From assembly GCA_938004815.1 (NCBI GenBank), contig CALKVR010000965.1, positions 1 to 9,189 of the forward strand: a DNA stretch of 9,189 bases. Reading direction: 5' to 3'. Positions within the stretch are counted from its first letter, which is position 1, and the number at the start of each line of letters is the position of its first letter. Of this stretch, positions 1 through 5,645 are shown in pieces. The translations under genes were made by a program, and so were the position numbers. Origin of the DNA: an uncultured Polyangiaceae bacterium (lineage in GTDB: Bacteria > Myxococcota_A > Polyangia > Polyangiales > Polyangiaceae). The notes under the pieces are model-generated. The model did no database searches. It was not told the origin of the DNA and worked only from the letters and a program-made list of their open reading frames with translations.

Positions 1-1738
1 GGAGAGAGGCGGCGTCGAACGTCGTGCCCACCGGGGGCAGTGGGCGTGCGTGGTCGACGACATCGAACGTGTTCGCGGCGCCGACGCGAGGGGTCAGCGT
101 GAACTTCACGTCTCCTGCGACGTAGCCCTGCTCCTCGAAGCCCTTGCCGTCTTTCAGCCGAAGCTCGAGGCCCGCCGGCGTCGAGACCGCGTCGAAGAGA
201 CGGCCGCTCTCGCTCTTCCAGATGCCGGCGAGCGAAGCGGCGGGCCCCGGCGCGACGGTCGCGGTCGGCCCGACCGGACCAGGCCCGGCCGTTCCCGCCG
301 GTTTCGCGGCGGCGGCGCTCTTCTGAATGGGTACGTCGCCCTTCGCCTGTGACGTCTCGTCGCCGCCACCGCCCCGACCGAAGAGATACGTCGCGCCGAT
401 AGCCAGGCCCGCGACCGCGGCGGCGATGCCGAGGAGCGGCCCGATTCGCGGGCCCCCACGGCGAGACTCCGCCGCCGGCGGCGTGGGGATCATGGGGCCA
501 CCGACGAACGCTTCGGTGCGCGGCGACTCCCGCTCGGTGAACGGCGCCGACTCGTTGGTCTTGGCCGCGGCCGGCTCCATCCCCGACACGAGGGTGCCTG
601 CCCCCTGCGACGCGCGCTGCATGCGGGCGAGCGGCTTCGTCTCGGGCTCGACCGGGATCACGACGTTCAAGTTTCGATCGGATGTGGGCTCGACCGGGGG
701 GTTGGTCATCGGCGCGCCCGAGACCTTGGTCGGCGGCGTCGCCGCGGCCCCGGCGGGGGCGGGTGACGCGGCCGGGCGCTCGACGACGGTGGCCTTGTCG
801 TTGTCGGCGGCGACCGGCTTCTTCGACCGGCCGGGCGTCGGGAGCCCCTCGAACATCTTCTTGTGGAGGGCGGCGTCGCCGTTCATGTGGGCCTCGAGCG
901 CCGCGCGCATCTCGGCAACCGACGCGTATCGGCGCTCGGCCCTGATCTCGAGCGCTTTCTCGACGGCGGTGGCGACGCCGACGTCGACGCTCGGCTCGAG
1001 CGTGCGGAGCGGCGGGACCGGCTGCGTGGTGATGGCCTCGATCACCTTCGTGATCGGGGCCACCCCCTTGAACGCGGTGCGCCCGGTGAGGATCTCGTAC
1101 ATGACCATCCCGAGCGACCAGACGTCGGTGCGCTCGTCGAGCTTGCGCGACGCGCGCGCCTGCTCCGGGGACATGTACTGCGGCGAGCCGAGGAGCATCC
1201 CCGTCATGGTGAGCGAAGCGGCCTTGGGCTCGTCGCCGGTCTCGGCGAACACCTTGGCGAGCCCGAAGTCGACGATCTTCATGCGCAGCTCGCCGGCGTC
1301 ACGCTCGGAGAGGATCAGGTTTGCCGGCTTGACGTCGCGGTGAAGGATGCCGCGAGCGTGCGCCTTCTCGAGGCCCAGGCACACCTGCACCGCGATCTTG
1401 AGCGCGATATCTTGGGGCAGCTTGCCGTGGCGATCGAGGACGGCGTCCAGGTCTTCTCCGACCAGGTACTCCATCGCCAGAAACGGGATCTTTCTCGCGG
1501 CGTCGACGTCGACGTCGAGGACCTGCACGACGTGCTCACTCTCGATGCCGCCCGCGGCTCGAGCCTCGACCTCGAAGCGCGCCACGAGCTGCGGCGTCCG
1601 AAGCTTCTCCGGGTGGATCATCTTGAGGGCGACGCGGCGCCCGGTCGACGTCTGGCGCGCTTCGTACACCGCGCCCATCCCGCCCTCACCGAGGGCGCGC
1701 ACGACTTCGTACCGGTCGCCGATCGTCTCGCCGATCAT
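1..1738 (-). CDS. Membrane-anchored Ser/Thr protein kinase (3' end beyond window)
   Basis: A Hanks-type (PknB-like) kinase. 579 codons are visible and the frame is still open at the left edge, so the C-terminus is missing. The kinase domain spans about residues 8-290: glycine loop GEGGMGAVYEA (17-27), ATP-binding Lys39, helix-C Glu58, catalytic loop HRDVKPAN (133-140, base Asp135), DFG (157-159) and SPEQ (190-193). All key residues are present, so it should be active. A Pro/Ala/Thr-rich linker (about 290-430) leads to one transmembrane segment (about 434-455, starting PLLGIAAAVAGLAIG). The part beyond it, which includes Trp507 (GIWKSESGRLF), should lie outside the cytoplasmic membrane as a beta-rich sensor-like domain that I cannot assign. 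The ATG overlaps the stop of the collagen-like lipoprotein gene as ATGA, and no good Shine-Dalgarno is seen, so translation is probably coupled. Substrates are unknown. Confidence 0.95.
   Translation of the reverse strand, partial: MIGETIGDRYEVVRALGEGGMGAVYEARQTSTGRRVALKMIHPEKLRTPQLVARFEVEARAAGGIESEHVVQVLDVDVDAARKIPFLAMEYLVGEDLDAVLDRHGKLPQDIALKIAVQVCLGLEKAHARGILHRDVKPANLILSERDAGELRMKIVDFGLAKVFAETGDEPKAASLTMTGMLLGSPQYMSPEQARASRKLDERTDVWSLGMVMYEILTGRTAFKGVAPITKVIEAITTQPVPPLRTLEPSVDVGVATAVEKALEIRAERRYASVAEMRAALEAHMNGDAALHKKMFEGLPTPGRSKKPVAADNDKATVVERPAASPAPAGAAATPPTKVSGAPMTNPPVEPTSDRNLNVVIPVEPETKPLARMQRASQGAGTLVSGMEPAAAKTNESAPFTERESPRTEAFVGGPMIPTPPAAESRRGGPRIGPLLGIAAAVAGLAIGATYLFGRGGGGDETSQAKGDVPIQKSAAAAKPAGTAGPGPVGPTATVAPGPAASLAGIWKSESGRLFDAVSTPAGLELRLKDGKGFEEQGYVAGDVKFTLTPRVGAANTFDVVDHARPLPPVGTTFDAASL
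1735..1738 (-). promoter_or_regulatory. ATGA stop/start overlap (translational coupling)
   Basis: The TGA of the collagen-like lipoprotein gene (1737-1735) shares bases with the ATG of the membrane-anchored kinase gene (1738-1736). No good Shine-Dalgarno precedes this ATG, so ribosomes ending the lipoprotein probably restart on the kinase, which would link the two protein levels. Confidence 0.8.
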
Positions 1739-2868
1739 TTCGCTGCGCGAGGAGCCGCCTCGATCTCTTGTATCAGCGCGAGCTCTCCAGCGAACATGAT
1801 CGCACGCGCGAGAGGCCCGATCTCGGCGGCGGGGCCGGGTGCCCCCGCTTGTCCGGGCGTGCCGGCGGCGCCGGGGTTGCCGAGCGCGCCCTGTTTGCCG
1901 GTCAAGTCGGCCCCCATGCAGGCCTGACCGGCCGGGCCACCGGCGCCGCCCTTGCCGCCGGGACCAGCTGCGCCGCCTGGGCCGGGCGCGCCGGGCGCAC
2001 CGCCCACGCTCTCGATGACGACGCGAGCCCGCAGCTCCTCCATCTTGGCGTCGTCGATCTCGAGCTTGATCTTGCCGCCAGGCCCGCCGTCGCCGCCCTT
2101 GCCGCCCGGTCCGCCGTCGGTGCCCGGCTGCCCGTCTGCCCCCGGCGCGCACTCGGCCTCCGCCGGCGCACCGGGCGCGCCCTCTTGTCCGGGCGCACCG
2201 GCCGGACCGATCGCGCCGTCTTGACCCCGCGTCACGATGCGGATCGGCTTGTCGGCCGACGGGCTGATGAAATAGACGGGCGTGTTACCGACGGCGACGC
2301 GCACGAGCGCCGCGTTCGGGTACCAAGGCGTCGACAGCGACGTCACCGACACACGGATATCCGGACCCGCGGCGCCGTTCTCGCCTTGGGTGCCGGGCTG
2401 CGCCGCCACGAACACGCGCTCCCGCTGCATCTGGCATTCGTAGACCGGCGACAAGAGCCGGTCGCCCTTCACGTTGGATCGGCCCGTCGCATCCGACTCG
2501 ATCCACGCTTGGAGCGCGAGACCGGTGCGAGCGCTGGTGAGCGGGTTCTCGGGCGCGCGAAAGACGAAGTCGTCGGCGTCGACCCAGTCGCCGGGCGATG
2601 CGTCGATGCCGACCTGGCTCCGCTTGATGACGGCGTGCGACTCGCCCATGCAGCCGCGCTTGGCGTCGACGTTCGAGCACGACGAGCCGTCTTTCAGCTT
2701 GGCGATCACCTCGACCTGGAAAGGATCGCCCGGACAGAAGAGCGGCTGCCCGGACGCAGGCCGAACCTGGACGTCGACCACGCTCGCCGGATCGATCTCC
2801 GTCTGAGACGGCAGGCAACCTGCACTCGCCACGATGAGTCCGATTGGTCCGATTGCACGCGCATTCAT
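1735..2868 (-). CDS. Collagen-like (Gly-X-Y repeat) lipoprotein
   Basis: A predicted 377-residue surface or periplasmic lipoprotein. The signal peptide ends SAGC with the lipid cysteine at residue 18. The open frame reaches further upstream (to 3087), but that part overlaps the OmpA gene and is low-complexity. The ATG at 2868 is chosen because GAGAGGG lies 5 nt upstream and a signal peptide follows directly. Residues 20-155 form a probable beta-rich globular domain with paired cysteines (such as C45, C64, C73, C145). A short GTQGENGAAGP piece lies at 159-168. Two collagen-like blocks follow, at about 215-266 and 289-346, separated by a charged segment (about 267-288, IKLEIDDAKMEELRARV). The tail (347-377) is helical and not collagenous. 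Gly-X-Y stretches can form triple helices, so a trimeric stalk is plausible, but bacterial G-A-P-rich repeats are not proof. It lies 10 bp after the OmpA gene and overlaps the next kinase gene by 4 bp. Confidence 0.9.
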   Translation of the reverse strand: MNARAIGPIGLIVASAGCLPSQTEIDPASVVDVQVRPASGQPLFCPGDPFQVEVIAKLKDGSSCSNVDAKRGCMGESHAVIKRSQVGIDASPGDWVDADDFVFRAPENPLTSARTGLALQAWIESDATGRSNVKGDRLLSPVYECQMQRERVFVAAQPGTQGENGAAGPDIRVSVTSLSTPWYPNAALVRVAVGNTPVYFISPSADKPIRIVTRGQDGAIGPAGAPGQEGAPGAPAEAECAPGADGQPGTDGGPGGKGGDGGPGGKIKLEIDDAKMEELRARVVIESVGGAPGAPGPGGAAGPGGKGGAGGPAGQACMGADLTGKQGALGNPGAAGTPGQAGAPGPAAEIGPLARAIMFAGELALIQEIEAAPRAAK

Positions 2869-2873
2869 GATGG

Positions 2874-2880
2874 CCCTCTC
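2874..2880 (-). promoter_or_regulatory. Ribosome binding site GAGAGGG for the collagen-like lipoprotein
   Basis: A strong purine site 5 nt before the ATG at 2868. It overlaps the TGA stop of the OmpA gene (2881-2879). It settles the start of the lipoprotein and argues against the longer upstream open frame. Confidence 0.8.
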
Positions 2881-3892
2881 AAACGGGTGGGGTGACGCGG
2901 TCGGTGGTCTTGGGTCGGACGCCCGAGCGACGCTTGGTCGGGTCGATGCCGGCGGCCTGCGCCTTCCAGCAGCCGCGCGACACGTCGCGCCAGACCCGGT
3001 TGACGAGCACGGTCTTGATGAGCACGCGTCGATTCCTGGGCTCGTCGACGTCGTCGGCCGTCCCGACCGCGGGGCAATGCTCACCATAGCCGATAGGAAC
3101 GAGGCGAGCCGCCGACACCCCCTTGGCCACGAGCGCCCGCCCGACGGTGTGCGCGCGCTCTTCGGTCAGCTGCGTGTTGTAGGCGTCGTTGCCCTTCGTG
3201 GACGCATGTCCCTCGATCTCGACCCGCTGGATCTCGGGGTGCTCGCCCATCACCTTGGCGATCGCGGCGATCGTGGCGTCGGCCGCCGGAGGCAAATCGG
3301 CCTTGTCGTGCTCGAACTGAAAGCGCTGCGCCGCGGGGATGAAGATGGCGCTCGACTCGTCGTCCCAGACCACCCCGGTGGGCTCCTGATCGGGGCAGCC
3401 GTCTTGGTCGCGAAACTCGTTCACCGTCTCGGGCTCGGCAGGGCATTTGTCGCGACCGTCCGAGATCAGATCGCCGTCGCGATCGGGCGCAGGGCAGCCG
3501 TCGTTGGGATCGGGGGCCTCGTTGTCCTCGGCCTTGTCGGCGCACTGGTCGCGGCCGTCGGCGACGCCGTCCTTGTCGGTGTCGGACGTGGGGCACCCGT
3601 CGGTCGCGCTCGGGGGCTCACCGTCCTCTTTCGCGTCGGGGCACTTGTCGTCGGCGAGCGTGACCCCGTCGAGATCGGGGTCGTCGGCCGGGCAGCCGTC
3701 GTTGGCCTTCGGAGGCAGACCATCCTCGGGAGCGCTCGGGCACGCGTCGTCGATGTCGGCTGCGCCGTCCTGGTCGGCGTCGGCGCCGCGATCGGCGACC
3801 GCGTACGTCGGCCGTGGCCCGACGGGCTCACAGGCTGCGACGACGAACAACCAGGCGGCGAGCCCGCCCACTCTGCGCATGGATCGATGCAC
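2879..3892 (-). CDS. OmpA-family peptidoglycan-binding lipoprotein with thrombospondin type 3 repeats
   Basis: A predicted 337-residue outer-membrane lipoprotein. The signal peptide has an Arg-containing n-region and lipobox VVAAC, with the lipid cysteine at residue 21. About residues 38-169 hold four Asp-rich TSP3 units of roughly 32 residues (pattern D-x-D-x-D-G-x-x-D-x-x-D-x-C-P, each ending DGCP), expected to bind calcium and form a rigid spacer. Residues 181-297 are an OmpA C-terminal domain: EGHASTKGNDAYN (227-239), Arg246 in EERA, GYGEHCP, and NRRV (287-290). Such domains bind peptidoglycan through diaminopimelate. The usual GHTD aspartate is Ser here (HAS). A basic tail of about 40 residues follows. 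The GTG at 3892 is preferred because AAGGGAG ends 5 nt upstream. The ATG at 3880 also keeps the signal peptide but is 17 nt from that site. The upstream kinase gene ends 47 bp earlier. Confidence 0.92.
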   Translation of the reverse strand: MHRSMRRVGGLAAWLFVVAACEPVGPRPTYAVADRGADADQDGAADIDDACPSAPEDGLPPKANDGCPADDPDLDGVTLADDKCPDAKEDGEPPSATDGCPTSDTDKDGVADGRDQCADKAEDNEAPDPNDGCPAPDRDGDLISDGRDKCPAEPETVNEFRDQDGCPDQEPTGVVWDDESSAIFIPAAQRFQFEHDKADLPPAADATIAAIAKVMGEHPEIQRVEIEGHASTKGNDAYNTQLTEERAHTVGRALVAKGVSAARLVPIGYGEHCPAVGTADDVDEPRNRRVLIKTVLVNRVWRDVSRGCWKAQAAGIDPTKRRSGVRPKTTDRVTPPV

Positions 3893-3897
3893 GAACA

Positions 3898-3904
3898 CTC
3901 CCTT
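3898..3904 (-). promoter_or_regulatory. Ribosome binding site AAGGGAG for the OmpA lipoprotein
   Basis: It lies 5 nt before the GTG at 3892 and 17 nt before the ATG at 3880, so it favours the GTG start. It sits directly downstream of the intercistronic hairpin at 3908-3932. Confidence 0.7.
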
Positions 3905-3907
3905 CAG

Positions 3908-3932
3908 GCTGGCACGGTAGGCGTGAGCCAGC
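3908..3932 (-). other. Intercistronic RNA hairpin between kinase and OmpA genes
   Basis: On the transcript strand GCTGGC and GCCAGC pair, extended by ACG/CGT across a 2-nt bulge, with a 5-nt loop (9 bp in all). It is followed by the OmpA ribosome site and not by a T-run, so it is unlikely to be an intrinsic terminator. It could stabilise or process the mRNA, letting the lipoproteins be made in larger amounts than the kinase. Confidence 0.5.
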
Positions 3933-3939
3933 GCGCCGG

Positions 3940-4869
3940 TCAAGGCGCGCGGTCGGTGACGGTCGGTGGGACTTCGCCGGCGAGGGCGTCCTCGAGCTCT
4001 TCAATCAGAGCGGGGGCACCGTCCGGTCTATGCAATGGGTCGAGAGCAGCCCCCCGCCTCATCCACGCGTCGAAGCTCGGTGGTAGCTCGACCCCGCGGA
4101 CACGCGCTCGCGCCGTCGGCGCCTCGGTGAGGCCGCCCATGATCGCGAGCATCAGGGGGTAGACGTTCTTCAAGCGATCGAACTCGGTCTGCCAGTACGC
4201 GTGACCGACCAAGAGGGCGTAGGCCACGTGCGTGAGAGCGTAGATGTCAGCCGACGGACCAATCGTCCCTTCTCCGCGGATCTGCTCGGGCGCCATGTAG
4301 ACCGGCGTCCCGAGCGCGCGAGTGGTCTTGGCAGCCGACATGCTCTCGGCGACGACCTTCGCGATGCCGAAATCGAGGATCTTGATGCAGGGAGCGCCGC
4401 GATCGCGTCGCGTGAGAAACAAGTTGTCGGGCTTGAGGTCACGATGAACGATGCCGGCCTCGTGCGCCTTGTCGAGGCCGACGGCGACTTGCTTCAGGTA
4501 TGCGAGCGCATCGGGGACGGCCAATCGGTCCTTTTCGGTGATCTCGGTGGCGAGGTCGTTGCCACGCAGGAGCTCCATCACCAAGAACGGTGACCGACTG
4601 GCGGCGTCGAGACCCCCGTCGAGCACGCCCACGATGTGGTCGCTCTCGAGAGAGGCGGTGAGCATGGTCTCCTTGCGGAACCGATCGCGCATCTCTGCGC
4701 TCTCCAGGAGATCGGGTCGCATGACCTTCACCGCCGCGCGGCGGCCGGTACGGACATGCGCCGCTTCGTAGACGGCGCCCATCCCCCCGGCCATCAGGCA
4801 CTTGGACACCCTCCACCTGCCCTCGATGACGTAGCCGACGGCGAGAATGTCGAAGTCGCTGGCGCTCAA
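3940..4869 (-). CDS. Soluble Hanks-type Ser/Thr protein kinase
   Basis: A compact 309-residue kinase that is almost entirely catalytic domain (about 12-300), with no transmembrane segment, so it is probably cytoplasmic. Motifs are the modified glycine loop LMAGGMGAVYEA, Lys48 (AAVKV), helix-C Glu67, HRDLKPDN (142-149, base Asp144), DFGIAK (166-171), MAPEQ (192-196), Asp208 in ADIYAL, and Arg281 in LHRPDG. All catalytic residues are present, but the first glycine of the usual GxGxxG is Met. The start is inferred: TTG at 4869 has a strong GAGAGGGG 7 nt upstream, and the protein then begins just before the conserved GYVIEGRWRV strand. An in-frame GTG at 4938 would add 23 unconserved residues and has no clear ribosome site. 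It is the first gene of the kinase-OmpA-collagen-kinase group and lies 96 bp after the Cys-rich lipoprotein gene. Confidence 0.93.
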   Translation of the reverse strand: MSASDFDILAVGYVIEGRWRVSKCLMAGGMGAVYEAAHVRTGRRAAVKVMRPDLLESAEMRDRFRKETMLTASLESDHIVGVLDGGLDAASRSPFLVMELLRGNDLATEITEKDRLAVPDALAYLKQVAVGLDKAHEAGIVHRDLKPDNLFLTRRDRGAPCIKILDFGIAKVVAESMSAAKTTRALGTPVYMAPEQIRGEGTIGPSADIYALTHVAYALLVGHAYWQTEFDRLKNVYPLMLAIMGGLTEAPTARARVRGVELPPSFDAWMRRGAALDPLHRPDGAPALIEELEDALAGEVPPTVTDRAP

Positions 4870-4876
4870 AGGCAGG

Positions 4877-4884
4877 CCCCTCTC
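4877..4884 (-). promoter_or_regulatory. Ribosome binding site GAGAGGGG supporting a TTG kinase start
   Basis: An eight-base purine site with a 7-nt spacer to the TTG at 4869. The alternative GTG at 4938 has no comparable site, so this element decides the start call for the soluble kinase. Confidence 0.65.
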
Positions 4885-4890
4885 ATGCTC

Positions 4891-4916
4891 GCGCCAGTCT
4901 AGCAAGACGTCGGCGC
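4891..4916 (-). other. Hairpin upstream of the soluble kinase ribosome site
   Basis: The outer stem GCGCC/GGCGC encloses GTCT/AGAC with a 4-nt loop and an uneven internal loop. It lies 6 nt before the GAGAGGGG site. No T-run follows, so a role in translation control or mRNA end protection is more likely than termination, but no role is shown. Confidence 0.4.
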
Positions 4917-4965
4917 GGCGAGGGGGGGCAGGCAGCACGGTTCGACTGGCCTTCGCGCAGGCGGG

Positions 4966-5529
4966 TCAGATGCAGAAGTCGCTGGCGCTCTTGTCGTCGC
5001 CGGAGCCGCAACAAACGCTCGCGGCGTCGCAGGTCGCGCTCATGATCACGCACTCCATCAGGGCGGCGTCCGCGCGCTCGAACGTCCCGTCGCCGCAGCG
5101 GCTCTCGCACCCGCTCATGCAGTCCACCGCATCGACGTACGGGTCGCACGCGACAGCCGCGTCGCAGTACGCCTGGCACCGACCCACATCGCACGTGGCG
5201 GGCTCGCTCGGCTCGCCGCCCTGATCGTCGTCGGCCACGGGTCCGAGGTCGTCTGCGCACGCGTCGGCGCAGTCGTCGCCGCACGTGTCCGAGTCGGCGA
5301 GGCACTCCCGGCAGCCGTCCGACGCGTCTTCACACGCGTCGAAGCAGCCATCGCCGCCGAACACCGGACAGTCCTCGAGCGCCTCGCACAGGCTGTCGCA
5401 CGCTTCGGCCACGTCGCCGTCGTCGCCTGCGCCAGCCGGGCCGCCGCTGTCGCAACCCGCGATCATGGCCACCAAGAGCGAAGAAAGGAGGCCCAACGCC
5501 GCAGAAAACCGAGTCACGTTCGTCTTCAT
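4966..5529 (-). CDS. Cys-rich lipoprotein with two related Cys modules
   Basis: A predicted 187-residue lipoprotein of no family I recognise. The signal peptide has a clear lipobox IAGC with the lipid cysteine at residue 26. The mature chain is strongly acidic and has 22 further cysteines. Two modules share spacing. Module A (44-83) is C-x3-C-x5-C-x7-C-x3-C, ending C-x6-C. Module B (118-167) is C-x3-C-x5-C-x8-C-x3-C, ending C-x6-C. An acidic Gly/Pro linker (about 92-112) lies between them. The pattern suggests an internal duplication and many disulfides, as expected for an exported protein. The C-x3-C pairs are compatible with disulfide-linked helical hairpins, but that is inference. The ATG at 5529 gives a proper signal peptide. 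The open frame continues upstream into the next gene as Arg-rich out-of-frame sequence and is rejected. Only a weak ribosome site is visible. Similar Cys-rich lipoproteins of unknown role are common in Myxococcota. Confidence 0.82.
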   Translation of the reverse strand: MKTNVTRFSAALGLLSSLLVAMIAGCDSGGPAGAGDDGDVAEACDSLCEALEDCPVFGGDGCFDACEDASDGCRECLADSDTCGDDCADACADDLGPVADDDQGGEPSEPATCDVGRCQAYCDAAVACDPYVDAVDCMSGCESRCGDGTFERADAALMECVIMSATCDAASVCCGSGDDKSASDFCI

Positions 5530-5575
5530 GCCCAAGCCAGTCGGCGCCGGCCGGCGAAACGTCACGCAGCCTCGG

Positions 5576-5584
5576 CCCCCCCCC
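5576..5584. repeat. Nine-base C homopolymer in the leader of the Cys-rich lipoprotein gene
   Basis: A run of nine C on the plus strand (G9 on the coding strand) about 47 bp before the ATG at 5529. Such tracts can slip during replication and alter promoter spacing, but in a GC-rich genome one run of nine may mean nothing. Confidence 0.6.
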
Positions 5585-5619
5585 GGGCGATTCTCGAATC
5601 CCGCCCAGGATCCGCCTGG
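5585..5619 (-). other. Two abutting inverted repeats in the 116-bp gap before the Cys-rich lipoprotein gene
   Basis: The first repeat (5585-5606) pairs GGGC with GCCC and GATTC with GAATC around a 2-nt centre and a 2-base bulge. The second (5605-5619) is CCAGG-N5-CCTGG. They follow the stop of the kinase-like gene (5646) and may form a termination or processing structure, or an operator. No T-run is present. I see no convincing -35/-10 promoter pair in this gap. Confidence 0.4.
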
Positions 5620-5645
5620 TTGGGACCGGGCTCCTTGGGGAGGTC

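Noticed and set aside
1500..1519. GTCGAC tandem motif
   Set aside because: It is the codons for a Val-Asp run inside the kinase domain, with no sign of a separate function.
1803..2230. GC-rich repetitive DNA as a possible tandem or CRISPR-like repeat
   Set aside because: The periodicity is the 9-base Gly-X-Y codon pattern of the collagen-like gene. There are no regular repeats with unique spacers.
327..2895. Long plus-strand open frames (327-1343, 863-1927, 1768-2895) opposite the left kinase and collagen-like genes
   Set aside because: Their products are Arg/Ala/Gly-rich without domains, and they lie opposite frames with intact kinase and lipoprotein motifs. They are explained by GC bias.
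2869..3087. N-terminal extension of the collagen-like lipoprotein frame up to 3087
   Set aside because: It would run through the OmpA gene, is low-complexity, and would bury the signal peptide. A strong ribosome site supports the start at 2868.
3893..3943. TTG start at 3943 for the OmpA gene, overlapping the kinase stop
   Set aside because: It lacks a ribosome site and places an extra 17 residues before the signal peptide; the GTG at 3892 fits better.
2834..4162. Plus-strand open frame of 442 codons opposite the OmpA and soluble kinase genes
   Set aside because: Val/Gly/Ala-rich low-complexity product that mirrors the Asp-rich TSP3 repeats. No start signals or domains.
5585..5619. Intrinsic transcription terminator after the kinase-like gene
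   Set aside because: The inverted repeats are followed by a G-run, not a T-run, so a standard terminator is not supported; kept only as a structured element.
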